The translations under genes were made by a program, and so were the position numbers. The notes beneath the pieces were generated by a model. It was given only the letters and a program-made list of their open reading frames with translations, did not search any database and was not told where the DNA came from. A DNA stretch of 64,000 bases, from positions 2,232,001 through 2,296,000 of the forward strand of contig NZ_CP090207.1 in NCBI RefSeq assembly GCF_021397715.1. The letters run 5' to 3'. Below, piece by piece: positions 1 through 8,468 of the stretch (position 1 is the stretch's first letter; the number at the start of each line of letters is the position of its first letter). Source of the stretch: Pantoea agglomerans (GTDB lineage Bacteria > Pseudomonadota > Gammaproteobacteria > Enterobacterales > Enterobacteriaceae).

Positions 1-1359
1 ACCCTGACCTTTCATCTTCGTGACAATGTCACTTTTCACTCCGGCAACCCGCTGACCAGTGACGACGCGGTCTGGTCGATGCGGCGGGTACTGCACCTTA
101 ATCTGGCGCAGGCGTCGGTCTGGAAATCCTACGGGTTCAGCCGTGACAACGTTGACCAGATGATCACCGCCCCTGACGCCCGCACCGTGGTTATTACCCT
201 GCCGAAACCCAACGACCCGCAGCTGGTGATCTACTCGCTGGCTGCGCTCGGCAGCATGGTGGTGCTGGATCGTAAAACGGTGCAGCAGCATGAGGTCAAT
301 GGTGACTGGGGCAATCGCTGGCTCACCACCCATGAAGCGGGTTCCGGTCCGTTCCGGCTGGATCTCTGGCAGGCAAAAGATGTGCTGCGCATGAGCCGGG
401 CCGACGGTTACTGGCGCGGCGAGGCAAAAATGTCACGGGTGGTGTTCCGTCATCTGCAGGAGTCGCAGACGCTGCGACTGATGATGCAGAAAGGCGATCT
501 CGACATCGCCAGTAATATGTCGATTCCCGATGTCCGCGCCCTGCGCCACGATCCCGATCTGGCGATTGATGCGGTCAGAAGAGGCACCCTCTACTACCTG
601 GCGATGAGTATGAAAGACCCGCACTTTAGCGATCGCCGGGTACGCGAGGCGGTGCGTTATCTGGTGGATTATCAGGGGATTAACAAGAGCCTGATGACCG
701 GCTATGGCGAACTGCATCAGCGGCCGATTCAGGCGGGTATGCCGGCCACGCTGCCCGATCCCGGCTACCGGCTGGATGTGCCGCGCGCCAGAGCACTGCT
801 GGCCGAGGCGGGTTATCCGGACGGTTTCGACACCACGCTGCGGGTGCTGGCCGATCAGCCGTTCCTCAATATCGCCATTGCCATTCAGTCAACGCTGCTG
901 CAGGCGGGCATCCGCGCCAGAATCATCACCGGCACCGGTAATCAGATCTACGGGGCGATGCGCGATCGTCAGTTCAACCTGCTGGTCGGCCGCGGCGGCA
1001 GCGGCGTGGAGCCGCATCCGCACTCCAGCCTGCGTTCACTGGTCTATAACCCGAACAACGCCGACAGCGCCCGCCTGACTAATTTCCAGGGCTGGCGCAC
1101 CGGTTTTTATGATGCGCAACTCAACAGCATGATCGATCGCGCGCTGGTGGAACGCGACAGCGCCCGGCAACAGCAGGCCTATTTCGCCATTCAGCAACGC
1201 TATGACCAGCTGGTGCCGGCGCTGATGCCCCTTTCCCAGATGCTCGATTCGGTGGTGGTCAACAACCGGGTGCAGGATTATCAGCCCCATCCGTCGGCCA
1301 CCACCTTTCTGCGCGACGTCTGGAAAACCCCTGATAGCCTGGCCGGAGGTGCACAATGA
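1..1359 (+). CDS. Peptide/nickel-type ABC transporter periplasmic binding protein (5' end outside window)
   Basis: The reading frame is open from the first base (TLTFHLRDNVTFHSGNPL...), so the true start lies upstream. About 452 residues are visible. The opening 'LTFHLRDNVTFHSG..LTSDDAVWSM' and the later 'FSDRRVREAVRYLVD' and 'ARALLAEAGYPDGF' are hallmarks of family 5 solute-binding proteins (DppA/OppA/NikA type), which capture oligopeptides, nickel complexes or other solutes in the periplasm. The signal peptide is not visible. The stop overlaps the next ATG (ATGA at 1356-1359), so this is the first visible gene of a five-gene importer operon. The substrate cannot be read from sequence; family membership is secure. 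Confidence 0.9.
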   Translation, partial: TLTFHLRDNVTFHSGNPLTSDDAVWSMRRVLHLNLAQASVWKSYGFSRDNVDQMITAPDARTVVITLPKPNDPQLVIYSLAALGSMVVLDRKTVQQHEVNGDWGNRWLTTHEAGSGPFRLDLWQAKDVLRMSRADGYWRGEAKMSRVVFRHLQESQTLRLMMQKGDLDIASNMSIPDVRALRHDPDLAIDAVRRGTLYYLAMSMKDPHFSDRRVREAVRYLVDYQGINKSLMTGYGELHQRPIQAGMPATLPDPGYRLDVPRARALLAEAGYPDGFDTTLRVLADQPFLNIAIAIQSTLLQAGIRARIITGTGNQIYGAMRDRQFNLLVGRGGSGVEPHPHSSLRSLVYNPNNADSARLTNFQGWRTGFYDAQLNSMIDRALVERDSARQQQAYFAIQQRYDQLVPALMPLSQMLDSVVVNNRVQDYQPHPSATTFLRDVWKTPDSLAGGAQ

Positions 1360-2387
1360 CTCTGACGCTCACCCGAAATCACTGCCGTCGCATCAGCAAA
1401 CGCGGCCTGCAGGTGCTGATCACCCTCTCTGGCCTGCTGATGCTGACCTTCTTTATCGGGCGGGTGATGCCGCTTGATCCGGTGCTGGCGATTGTCGGAC
1501 CGGATGCCGATCAGGCGACCTATCAGCAGGTTTATCATCAGCTCGGTTTTGATAAGCCGCTGTGGGTCCAGTTCGGCATCTACCTCAATACGCTGCTGCA
1601 CGGCGATCTCGGCCATGCGCTGCTCACCGGTCAGCCGGTGGTCAACGATATTCTGCGCGTCTTTCCGGCGACGGTTGAACTGGCAACGCTGGCGATTGTG
1701 CTGGGTGCCGGCCTCGGCGTGCCGCTGGGCGTGCTGGCCGCCGCCCGGCGTAACAGCGTGATCGATTATCTGGTGCGGATGATCAGCCTGGCGGGTTACT
1801 CAACGCCGATCTTCTGGGTCGGGATGATGGGCCTGCTGCTGTTTTATGCCCATCTCGGCTGGGTCGGTGGCGCGGGCCGGGTTGACTTCAGCCTGGATGG
1901 CGTGGTGCCACGCCGCACCGGCTTTATGTTGATCGACGCCCTGCTGGCCGCCAACAGCCAGGTATTCTGGAATGCGCTGAATCATCTGGTGTTACCCGCC
2001 TCACTGCTGGGCTTTCATTCGCTGGCCTACATCAGCCGCATGACGCGCAGCTTTATGCTGGCGCAGCTGTCGCAGGAGTTCATCCTCACCGCCCGGGTGA
2101 AAGGCTTAACCGAGTGGCAGGTGATCTGGCAACACGCCTTCCGCAATATTCTGGTGCAGCTGCTGACCGTGGTCGCGCTGGCGTACGGTTCACTGCTGGA
2201 AGGCGCGGTGCTGATTGAAACCGTCTTCTCGTGGCCGGGCTTTGGTTCCTATCTGACCGGCAGCCTGATGCTGGGTGATATGAACGCGGTGATGGGCTGC
2301 GTACTGGTGGTCGGCCTGATTTTTGTGCTGCTTAACCTGCTCTCCGACCTGCTCTATCAGGTGTTTGATCCGAGGACCAAAGTATGA
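1356..2387 (+). CDS. ABC transporter permease, DppB/OppB type
   Basis: A 343-residue inner-membrane permease. An N-terminal hydrophobic helix (LQVLITLSGLLMLTFFIGRV) is followed by a periplasmic stretch containing 'DKPLWVQFGIYLNTLLHGDLG', typical of DppB proteins. Five further hydrophobic segments follow. The EAA-type cytoplasmic loop for ATPase docking is around residues 245-262 (ILTARVKGLTEWQVIWQHAF). The C-terminus 'LLNLLSDLLYQVFDPR' is the usual DppB ending. It overlaps the binding-protein stop by 4 bases and the next permease by 4 bases, indicating translational coupling within the importer operon. Confidence 0.93.
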   Translation: MTLTLTRNHCRRISKRGLQVLITLSGLLMLTFFIGRVMPLDPVLAIVGPDADQATYQQVYHQLGFDKPLWVQFGIYLNTLLHGDLGHALLTGQPVVNDILRVFPATVELATLAIVLGAGLGVPLGVLAAARRNSVIDYLVRMISLAGYSTPIFWVGMMGLLLFYAHLGWVGGAGRVDFSLDGVVPRRTGFMLIDALLAANSQVFWNALNHLVLPASLLGFHSLAYISRMTRSFMLAQLSQEFILTARVKGLTEWQVIWQHAFRNILVQLLTVVALAYGSLLEGAVLIETVFSWPGFGSYLTGSLMLGDMNAVMGCVLVVGLIFVLLNLLSDLLYQVFDPRTKV

Positions 2388-3289
2388 CGATTTCCTTTGA
2401 TGCGCCAGCCACCAGCACCACGCGTGAGCGACTGGCGCGCTGCCGCCGTTTCGCTGCCCGTAGCGGATACTTTATCTGGCGCATGGCCTGTAATCCGCTG
2501 ACCGCCATCGGCGGCGGCATTGTGCTGCTGCTCTGTATCGTGGCGCTGTTTGCACCGTGGATCGCCCCTTATCACCCGCTGATCCAGGACCTCAACAATG
2601 CGCTGATGCCGCCGGGTGCCGCACACTGGTTCGGCACCGACGAATTTGGCCGTGACATCTTCAGCCGGCTGGTCTGGGGGGCGCGTATCACCCTCTATAT
2701 CGTGCTGCTGGTGTCGGTGACCGTCGGGCCGCTCGGCCTGCTGCTGGGCGTGACCGCTGGCTATTTTGGCGGCAAGGTTGATGCCGTACTGATGCGCGTC
2801 ACCGATATTTTTATCTCCTTTCCCAGCCTGGTGCTGGCGCTGGCCTTTGTCGCCGCGCTGGGTCCGGGACTGGAGCACGTGGTGATCGCCATTACCCTTA
2901 CCGCCTGGCCGCCGATTGCCCGCCTGGCGCGGGCAGAAACCCTGTCGCTGCGTCAGGCGGACTTTATCTCTGCGGTGCGTTTACAAGGGGCTTCGCCGCT
3001 GCGGGTGCTGTGGAAGCACATCATCCCGCTCTGCCTGCCGTCAGTGATTATTCGCATCACCATGAACATGGCGGGCATCATTCTCACCGCCGCGGGCCTC
3101 GGCTTTCTCGGCCTCGGCGCGCAGCCGCCCGATCCGGAATGGGGCGCGATGATCGCCAGTGGTCGTACCTACATGCTGGAGTGCTGGTGGGTCGTCACCG
3201 TACCCGGTCTGGCAATTCTGATTAACAGCCTGGCATTTAACTTCTTAGGAGATGGCCTACGTGACCTGCTCGATCCCCGCAGTGAGTAA
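2384..3289 (+). CDS. ABC transporter permease, DppC/OppC type
   Basis: A 301-residue second permease subunit that pairs with the DppB-type protein. It shows the DppC signature: an N-terminal cytoplasmic tail, first helix near residues 40-60, then 'HWFGTDEFGRDIFSRLVWGARITL'-like sequence. The EAA loop is near residues 190-210 (FISAVRLQGASPLRVLWKHI) and the C-terminus ends in '[15 protein letters not shown]'. It starts inside the ATGA overlap with the upstream permease. Its 3' end also carries the likely ribosome-binding site of the following ATPase gene, so the cistrons are interlocked. Confidence 0.93.
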   Translation: MTISFDAPATSTTRERLARCRRFAARSGYFIWRMACNPLTAIGGGIVLLLCIVALFAPWIAPYHPLIQDLNNALMPPGAAHWFGTDEFGRDIFSRLVWGARITLYIVLLVSVTVGPLGLLLGVTAGYFGGKVDAVLMRVTDIFISFPSLVLALAFVAALGPGLEHVVIAITLTAWPPIARLARAETLSLRQADFISAVRLQGASPLRVLWKHIIPLCLPSVIIRITMNMAGIILTAAGLGFLGLGAQPPDPEWGAMIASGRTYMLECWWVVTVPGLAILINSLAFNFLGDGLRDLLDPRSE

Positions 3290-4127
3290 CGCTTCGCCGT
3301 TGCTCGACGTGCGCGATTTGCACGTAAATTTTGTTAACGGACGTCAGAGCACCCCGGCGGTACGCGGCGTCTCCTTTCAGCTCGGCCAGGAGAAGCTGGC
3401 CATTGTGGGTGAATCCGGCTCCGGTAAATCAACCGTTGGCCGGGCGCTGCTGCAACTGCTACCGGCGAAAGCGCGGATTGAGGCCAGCCGGATGCAGTTT
3501 GGCGATGTCGATCTGCTGCACGCCACGCCGGCCCGGATGCGCGACATCCGCGGTAAACGGATCTCGATGATCATGCAGGACCCGAAATATTCGCTCAATC
3601 CGGTGGTCCGGGTCGGCGAGCAGATTGCCGAGGCGTGGCGCAGTCATCATCGCGGCCAGCAGGCGGCAGCCCGTCAGCGGGCGCTGGCGATGCTGGAGGT
3701 GGTACAAATTCGCGATCCTGAACGGGTCTATCAGCTTTATCCGCATGAAATTTCTGGCGGCCAGGGGCAGCGCGTGATGATAGCCATGATGCTGATTACC
3801 GAACCGGAGCTGGTGATTGCCGATGAACCCACCTCCGCGCTGGATGTGTCGGTGCGTCTGCAGGTGCTGGCGCTGCTCGACGATCTGGTCAAGGCGCGCG
3901 GGCTAGGGCTGATTTTTATCAGCCACGACATTAACCTGGTGCGCCGTTTTTGCGATCGGGTGCTGGTGATGTATGCCGGTCGCGTCGTGGAGTCGCTGGC
4001 CGCCAGCGAACTGGATCGGGCGCAGCATCCCTACACCCAGGGCCTGATGGCGGCGCTGCCGGACCTCGATCACCGTCGCAGCCGCCTGCCGGTGTTACAA
4101 CGTCACGCCAGCTGGTTAACTGAATAA
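3261..4127 (+). CDS. Peptide/nickel-type ABC transporter ATPase, DppD/OppD type
   Basis: ATP-binding subunit of the importer. Walker A is 'GESGSGKST', the Q-loop region is '[11 protein letters not shown]', the signature is 'SGGQGQR' and Walker B is '[12 protein letters not shown]', with the switch histidine in 'FISHDINLV'. The C-terminal part '[13 protein letters not shown]' belongs to the OppD/DppD oligopeptide C-terminal region. Start choice: an ATG at 3252 sits immediately after AGGAG and leaves no spacing. GTG at 3261 is 9 bases downstream of that AGGAG and is preferred. A GTG at 3282 overlapping the upstream stop (GTGAGTAA) is a third option. Confidence 0.88.
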   Translation: MTCSIPAVSNASPLLDVRDLHVNFVNGRQSTPAVRGVSFQLGQEKLAIVGESGSGKSTVGRALLQLLPAKARIEASRMQFGDVDLLHATPARMRDIRGKRISMIMQDPKYSLNPVVRVGEQIAEAWRSHHRGQQAAARQRALAMLEVVQIRDPERVYQLYPHEISGGQGQRVMIAMMLITEPELVIADEPTSALDVSVRLQVLALLDDLVKARGLGLIFISHDINLVRRFCDRVLVMYAGRVVESLAASELDRAQHPYTQGLMAALPDLDHRRSRLPVLQRHASWLTE

Positions 4128-4136
4128 GGAAAAAGC

Positions 4137-4895
4137 ATGATTACCGTCAACAATCTTAATCTCAGCTTTGGTGAGGAGAGCGCCCGCAGTCAGGTGCTGT
4201 TCGACGTCAATCTGCAGGTCAGCCAGGGCGAAATCTTTGGGCTGGTCGGCGAGTCAGGATCGGGCAAAACCACGGTGCTGAAATGCCTGGCGGGACTGTT
4301 TAACCACTGGCAGGGTGCGCTGGAGATTGACGGCCAGCCGCTGGCGCACTGCATCGATCGGGCTCGCTGCCGTCGGGTGCAGATGGTGTTTCAGGACCCC
4401 TACGGTTCGCTGCATCCGCGCCATACGATTGGCGATATCCTCGAAGAGCCGCTTCAGATTCAGGGCATCGGCCAGCGTCAGCAGCGGGTGATCGCTATGC
4501 TGGAGAAAGTCGGATTAAATCGCGCCTGGCAGACCCGTTATCCCCACCAGCTCTCCGGCGGTCAGCGTCAGCGGGTGGCGATCGCCAGAGCGCTGATTCT
4601 GGAACCGGCGGTGCTGTTACTGGATGAGCCGACCTCGGCGCTTGATGTGTCGGTGCAGGCGGAGATCCTTAACCTGCTGAGTGACCTGCAGCAGCAGGAT
4701 AACCTGACCTATCTGATGGTGACGCACGATCTGGGCGTGGTGGCGCACCTCTGTCATCGGGTGGCGGTGATGCAACAGGGTAAGGTGCTGGAGACGCTGG
4801 ATGTCCCGACGCTGGTGAGCAATCGGGCGAGTATGCCCTATACCCGAATGCTGGTGGAGGCGAGCCGCCACGCTACGCCGGTAACGGCGCACTGA
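4137..4895 (+). CDS. Peptide/nickel-type ABC transporter ATPase, DppF/OppF type
   Basis: A 252-residue second ATPase of the importer. Walker A is 'GESGSGKTT', the Q-loop region is 'VFQDPYGSLHPRHTI' (the PYxSLxPR form is typical of DppF/OppF), the signature is 'LSGGQRQRVAIARAL', Walker B is '[12 protein letters not shown]' and the H-loop is 'MVTHDLGVV'. It begins 9 bases after the preceding stop behind 'aataaggaaaaagc', a good ribosome-binding site. It is the last gene of the operon, followed by a hairpin terminator. At 252 residues it is slightly shorter than many DppF proteins because the C-terminal extension is short. Confidence 0.93.
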   Translation: MITVNNLNLSFGEESARSQVLFDVNLQVSQGEIFGLVGESGSGKTTVLKCLAGLFNHWQGALEIDGQPLAHCIDRARCRRVQMVFQDPYGSLHPRHTIGDILEEPLQIQGIGQRQQRVIAMLEKVGLNRAWQTRYPHQLSGGQRQRVAIARALILEPAVLLLDEPTSALDVSVQAEILNLLSDLQQQDNLTYLMVTHDLGVVAHLCHRVAVMQQGKVLETLDVPTLVSNRASMPYTRMLVEASRHATPVTAH

Positions 4896-4918
4896 ATACG
4901 GCGACGGGCGGCAGGCAT

Positions 4919-4950
4919 AAAAAAGGCCAGGTTACCCTGGCCTTCTGCTT
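4919..4950. terminator. Bidirectional rho-independent terminator
   Basis: Perfect 9-bp inverted repeat AAGGCCAGG (4923-4931) / CCTGGCCTT (4936-4944) with a TTAC loop, preceded by a run of six A and followed by a T/C-rich tract. It lies between the convergent ABC operon and the isomerase gene and can serve both strands. Confidence 0.8.
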
Positions 4951-4966
4951 CTGCACCCTGGCGCGT

Positions 4967-5605
4967 TTACTGAGTCAGCTGACGCACAAAGGAGACGATC
5001 TCTGCGTTCTGTCCGTGCTCAAACAGGCACTGCTGGAAGCGCGGGCCGCTGACCGCAGTCTTCACCAGTTCAGGATCGATGGCGCGCAGCGTATCCAGGT
5101 AGTTCTCTTTGATCACCGCCGCTTTCACCTGGTTCAGCAGACCGGCATTGCGCACCTGTGGCTCTCTGCGCTCTGGCGGATAGCCCATGCCTTTCTCGCC
5201 GGTAAAGGCTTTTTCGAAGATAAAGCGCAGGTTGAGCTCAGCGCCCCAGCCGAAACCTTTAGCGAACGGCAGCGCCAGCGCATTACCGTTATTAATCTGC
5301 GCAAACAGATAAGCATCAGCTGGATCGATACAGTATCCGCAGTTGACGCCCGGATGAATGTTGAGCGACATCAGCGCGCCCTGTCCGGTGCCGCAACCCG
5401 CTACGATGAAATCAACGGCCTTGCTGTTCAGCAGCAGGCTGGCCTGGATGCCGAGGTGAATATAGGTCAGATGGTGATCCTGCTCGTCGCTCATCCCGAC
5501 GTTGAAGACCTGATGGCCCAGCGGCTGCGCAACGCCTTCCAGTTCTTTCAACACGATAGCGTTTTTAGCCGCCTGGCTGTTTTCCATCATTAACGCGATT
5601 TTCAT
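4967..5605 (-). CDS. RpiB/LacA/LacB-family sugar-phosphate isomerase (DhuI-like)
   Basis: A 212-residue cytoplasmic isomerase. The N-terminus 'MKIALMMENSQAAKN' and the motif 'DFIVAGCGTGQGALMSLN' (residues about 64-81) are the RpiB/LacAB active-site region. It is longer than RpiB (about 150 residues), with an added C-terminal part. Family members of this length include DhuI, which interconverts deoxy-hexosulose uronates from unsaturated uronic acids. That identity is inferred here from length and from the divergent KdgF-like neighbour 139 bases away. The start ATG has 'TAAGGGC' upstream. Alternatives are a pentose- or hexose-phosphate isomerase. Confidence 0.75.
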   Translation of the reverse strand: MKIALMMENSQAAKNAIVLKELEGVAQPLGHQVFNVGMSDEQDHHLTYIHLGIQASLLLNSKAVDFIVAGCGTGQGALMSLNIHPGVNCGYCIDPADAYLFAQINNGNALALPFAKGFGWGAELNLRFIFEKAFTGEKGMGYPPERREPQVRNAGLLNQVKAAVIKENYLDTLRAIDPELVKTAVSGPRFQQCLFEHGQNAEIVSFVRQLTQ

Positions 5606-5623
5606 GATCTGCCCTTAGCATTT

Positions 5624-5642
5624 AATTGAAACACCGTTTCAT
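5624..5642. promoter_or_regulatory. KdgR-like operator palindrome
   Basis: Perfect inverted repeat TGAAAC-ACC-GTTTCA (5626-5640) inside AATTGAAACACCGTTTCAT, resembling the GAAA...TTTC core of KdgR boxes. It lies in the 139-base gap between the divergent isomerase and KdgF-like genes, close to the isomerase start. Assignment to KdgR or another IclR-type repressor is inference. Confidence 0.5.
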
Positions 5643-5744
5643 TTTAATGAAAAACCGCTAAAGTGCATGGACTAATTCACCTCCGCGCTGTGAGTAGCGT
5701 CACAAAACGGCTACCCTGGCGTCCACCTGCATAAGGAAGTTCTG

Positions 5745-6086
5745 ATGTTTATCTATAAAAAAGAGCGGCCACTGGAAGATTTAGGCAACGGCGTAACCCG
5801 TCGGGTGCTGGCGTATGGCGGTACCCTGATGGCGGTCGAAGTCAGTTTCGAAAAAGATGCCGTCGGCCCGCTACATCACCATCCGCATGAGCAGTTAACG
5901 TATGTGCTCAGCGGCCGTTTCGCCTTCACCATCAATGGGGAAACGCGGGAAGTGGGTCCGGGCGATACGCTTTACAAAGCGCCCGATGTGGTACACGGCT
6001 GCGTCTGCCTCGAACCCGGCGTGCTGCTGGATACCTTTACTCCACAACGCGACGATTTCCTGCCCGCCCGCGACGCCACCGCCTGA
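5745..6086 (+). CDS. kdgF: KdgF-like cupin, unsaturated uronate processing
   Basis: A 113-residue single-domain cupin. 'EDLGNGVTRRVLAYGGTLMAVEVSFEKDAVGPLHHHPHEQ' matches the KdgF pattern as I recall it. The first cupin motif contributes H46 and H48, and the second motif ends at H84 (KAPDVVHGC). KdgF converts 4,5-unsaturated uronates, released by pectate or alginate lyases, into linear ketonised sugars that enter the 2-keto-3-deoxygluconate route. The ribosome-binding site 'ataaggaagttctg' fits the ATG. It is divergent from the RpiB/LacAB isomerase and probably shares the palindromic operator. No lyase or uptake gene is nearby. Confidence 0.75.
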   Translation: MFIYKKERPLEDLGNGVTRRVLAYGGTLMAVEVSFEKDAVGPLHHHPHEQLTYVLSGRFAFTINGETREVGPGDTLYKAPDVVHGCVCLEPGVLLDTFTPQRDDFLPARDATA

Positions 6087-6484
6087 CAAAGCGTGAATCA
6101 GTCGGCGTGCAACCTGTCGCGCGCTGGCTGATGCTGAATACTCTCCCACAGACTCTCCCGCATCGGTCTGGCGTGTCTCTGACGGCTCCGGCTGCCGCTG
6201 GCCGGGCCGCGGATTATTTTTTCACCTTTTTTTTCCGGCAGACTGGTTAGCTAACCAAATGATTAGCAGGCTTTTAATATTTACCCGCTACGCAATTCCC
6301 GGCGATTGCCGCTCCGCATCCCGCGCCAACCGGGGCTTGCTCAACTATTCTTATTTTCTTCACCCCGCCTCTGATACCCGTTCCGCTTAAAAAGATTCCC
6401 GTCAAAATCTGTACAAAAACACGTTTCATGTATAGGTTTAAAGGGTTCACCAGGTCATTTTTTAACCCAAAACAGGATAATTCT
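6087..6484. other. Intergenic region without a recognised gene
   Basis: Between kdgF and the 77-residue gene. It contains a perfect 14-base palindrome TGGTTAGCTAACCA (6244-6257) next to a T-rich tract (about 6219-6235), and a TATAGG hexamer (from about 6430) about 55 bases before the next start. I see no coding signal or known RNA. Confidence 0.5.
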
Positions 6485-6718
6485 ATGAACCATACAGAGA
6501 GCAATACCCTGGCCGTGAAGGAAAATGTCCACCTGATCAATCCGGCGTTTCACGCGACTGAACAGGATAAACTGAATTTTCTGGTCGAAGAGCTGATGGA
6601 AGCGGGCAAGGAAACCAGCTGTATGGCGCTGCTGCGTCATCTGGCTGCCGCAGACAGCGCGGAAGAAGAGGCGTGCTGCCGGGAGTTGCTGACCTTACTG
6701 ATGGCGAAACAGGCGTGA
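6485..6718 (+). CDS. Small acidic protein of unknown function (77 residues)
   Basis: Preferred start is the ATG at 6485, 7 bases after 'ACAGGATAA'; an in-frame upstream ATG at 6428 would add 19 residues and lacks a clear ribosome-binding site. The product (MNHTESNTLAVKENVHLINP...) is soluble, with a predicted helical C-terminal half (EQDKLNFLVEELMEAGKE..., then AEEEACCRELLTLLMAKQA). This helix-turn-helix-like hairpin pattern is reminiscent of the small YmgB/AriR biofilm regulators, but the similarity is only in outline. Two adjacent cysteines occur near the end (EACCRE). No operon partner is evident. Confidence 0.6.
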   Translation: MNHTESNTLAVKENVHLINPAFHATEQDKLNFLVEELMEAGKETSCMALLRHLAAADSAEEEACCRELLTLLMAKQA

Positions 6719-7051
6719 AGGTGACCGTTTGCGGCAACGCGGTGACTGCGTCCCTTTGCGGGCTGCTGATAGCAGGCTGTCACCGCGCCCGCTGCTCCTC
6801 CGCCCCGGCAGCGCTCCGCCGCTGGCTGGCCCATTCCCCTTCAGTGCGGCGTGACCACAATTGCTGTCAGGCGCCAGCGGCGCGATATCTGGCTGCTTAA
6901 TCCCGCAGTCTTTGCTAGTCTCACAGGATGAACCGATACGCTTTACCCCAGTCAGAGATGATTAACACCGTCTGTATCGCGGTGGGATAGCCTGTCTCTT
7001 TCTCCCGCCGGTAAGGCGGGCCTTACCGGCGTTAACCCGATAAGGAACCCT
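6719..7051. other. Intergenic region with a strong 5'-leader hairpin
   Basis: Non-coding as far as can be seen. Its 3' end holds a perfect 11-bp stem (CGCCGGTAAGG, 7006-7016 / CCTTACCGGCG, 7021-7031) with a CGGG loop, 20 bases before the ATG of the next gene. There is no T-run after it, so it is not a classical terminator. Confidence 0.6.
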
Positions 7052-7549
7052 ATGAATCCTGTTACCCTGACACCCGCAACGCTGCATCTGCTGTGCGGCA
7101 AAATCGCCTCCGGTAAATCAACCCTCGCTGCCCGTCTCGCCGCAGAGCCTGGTTGCGTCATTCTGAGTGAAGATCACTGGCTGGCTGCGCTCTATGCAGA
7201 TCAAATGCAGTCGGTCGCCGACTATGTCCGCTGTGCGGCACAACTGAAAACGGCGATGACCCCGCACCTGGTGGCACTGCTCCGGGCGGGCGTCTCGGTA
7301 GTGCTCGATTTTCCCGCCAACACTAAGGCGAATCGTGCCTGGATGATGTCGCTAATCAAGGCATCCTCTGCTGACCATCGCCTGCATTATCTGGACGTCC
7401 CGGATGCGCTGTGTAAATCGCGTCTGCACGCCCGTAATCAGGGCGGCGAACACGCCTTTGCCGCAACGGACGAACAGTTCGCGCTGATTACCCGCTATTT
7501 CGACCCGCCGCAGGAGGAAGAAGGCTTTAACCTGGTGCGACATGGTTAA
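7052..7549 (+). CDS. P-loop ATPase/kinase of unknown substrate
   Basis: A 165-residue AAA_33-type P-loop protein. Walker A is 'GKIASGKST' at residues 16-24, followed by 'VILSEDHWLAALY', a typical switch region of small-molecule or nucleotide kinases. 'VVLDFPANTKANRAWM' resembles a Walker B/lid region, and 'RLHARNQGGEHAFAATDEQFALI' resembles the basic LID segment. These proteins phosphorylate small molecules or act on antibiotics; the substrate is unknown here. It is preceded by 'ataaggaaccct' and a strong leader hairpin. It converges on the DapA-family gene with 19 bases between the stops. Confidence 0.8.
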   Translation: MNPVTLTPATLHLLCGKIASGKSTLAARLAAEPGCVILSEDHWLAALYADQMQSVADYVRCAAQLKTAMTPHLVALLRAGVSVVLDFPANTKANRAWMMSLIKASSADHRLHYLDVPDALCKSRLHARNQGGEHAFAATDEQFALITRYFDPPQEEEGFNLVRHG

Positions 7550-7568
7550 CGCCTTCTGAGGTGGGGGA

Positions 7569-8462
7569 TTAAGAGAGAGCGAGCGCCGCGAGCACGGCAG
7601 CAATCTGCTGGCAATCCGCATCGGAGAGCGGCAGCAGCGGGCGCGGCAGGCAGTCGCGTTCGGTCAGGCCCAGCAGCCCCGCTGCGGCGCTGATTACCCG
7701 CAGGCTGCCGCCATGCTGGCGGAACAGTGCCCATAACGGTTGCAGTTGCGCATCCAGCGCGCTGACACGCTGATCATCGCCCGCCTTTGCTGCCGCGGTC
7801 ATCGCCTGTGCGATCCCGGGAAACAGCCCGCCGCAGACCGAGTACCAGCCATCGCAGCCTGCCAGCAGACCGGTGGCGGCAAACGCATCGCCGCTGACCC
7901 CGATTGAGACCCTCTCCGGCAGCCGAGACCGCAGTTGTGCAATGCGCTCGCGGGCCGCCTGCAAATCGGCGGGTACGCCGGGAATTTTTATTGAGGCAAT
8001 GCCCGGCAGCGCGGCGATGCGGCCAAGCAGCGCATCGGAAAAAGCAAAATGGGTGGTACCCGGATTGTCATAGACGCAGATCGGCACCGAGACGTGACGC
8101 GCGACCGTCTGATAAAGCGTGAATACCTCTTCTTCGCGCAGCGCCTGATAGCCGAGTGGCGGCAGCAGTAATGCCGCCGCACCCGCCTGCTGGGCATCCT
8201 CAGCCAGCTGCAGCACTTCGGTCGTGCTGACCGCACCAATGCTCACCATCACCGGAATCGCCTCTGAATGGGCAACCGCCAGTTCGGTGATCCGCCTGCG
8301 CTGGGCGCGGGTCAGATAGGCGTAGCTGCCGGTAGAACCCAGCACGCCAAGCGAATCGACTTTCGCCTCCGTCAGCCGCTGCAACAGCCGTAAAAATGCC
8401 GCTTCATCCGGCTTATCCGCCGTAAAAGGGGTCAGGGGAAACGCACTCAGTCCGCTGAACAT
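7569..8462 (-). CDS. DapA/NanA-family (beta/alpha)8 aldolase, dihydrodipicolinate synthase-like
   Basis: A class I Schiff-base aldolase of the DHDPS/N-acetylneuraminate lyase family, about 297 residues. Visible active-site features: 'LGSTGSYAYLT' (the G-S/T-T motif, here STG), the tyrosine in 'ICVYDNPGTT' and the Schiff-base lysine in 'ASIKIPG' (about residue 159 from this start). The product is cytoplasmic. Start: ATG at 8462 lies 8 bases from GGAG and is preferred over the in-frame GTG at 8468. It is probably not housekeeping dapA: the G-x-T motif is altered and the gene stands alone. Substrate, whether a sugar acid or a 2-keto acid, is unknown. Confidence 0.85.
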   Translation of the reverse strand: MFSGLSAFPLTPFTADKPDEAAFLRLLQRLTEAKVDSLGVLGSTGSYAYLTRAQRRRITELAVAHSEAIPVMVSIGAVSTTEVLQLAEDAQQAGAAALLLPPLGYQALREEEVFTLYQTVARHVSVPICVYDNPGTTHFAFSDALLGRIAALPGIASIKIPGVPADLQAARERIAQLRSRLPERVSIGVSGDAFAATGLLAGCDGWYSVCGGLFPGIAQAMTAAAKAGDDQRVSALDAQLQPLWALFRQHGGSLRVISAAAGLLGLTERDCLPRPLLPLSDADCQQIAAVLAALALS

Positions 8463-8468
8463 CGTCAC

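Noticed and set aside
3252..3260. ATG start for the DppD-type ATPase
   Set aside because: It directly abuts AGGAG with no spacing; GTG at 3261 is better placed. Only the first three residues are affected.
5015..5593. 192-codon plus-strand open frame
   Set aside because: Complementary to the RpiB/LacAB isomerase gene, whose motifs are clear; no independent signals.
6274..6540. 88-codon minus-strand frame
   Set aside because: Overlaps the better-supported 77-residue gene and lacks a translation start signal.
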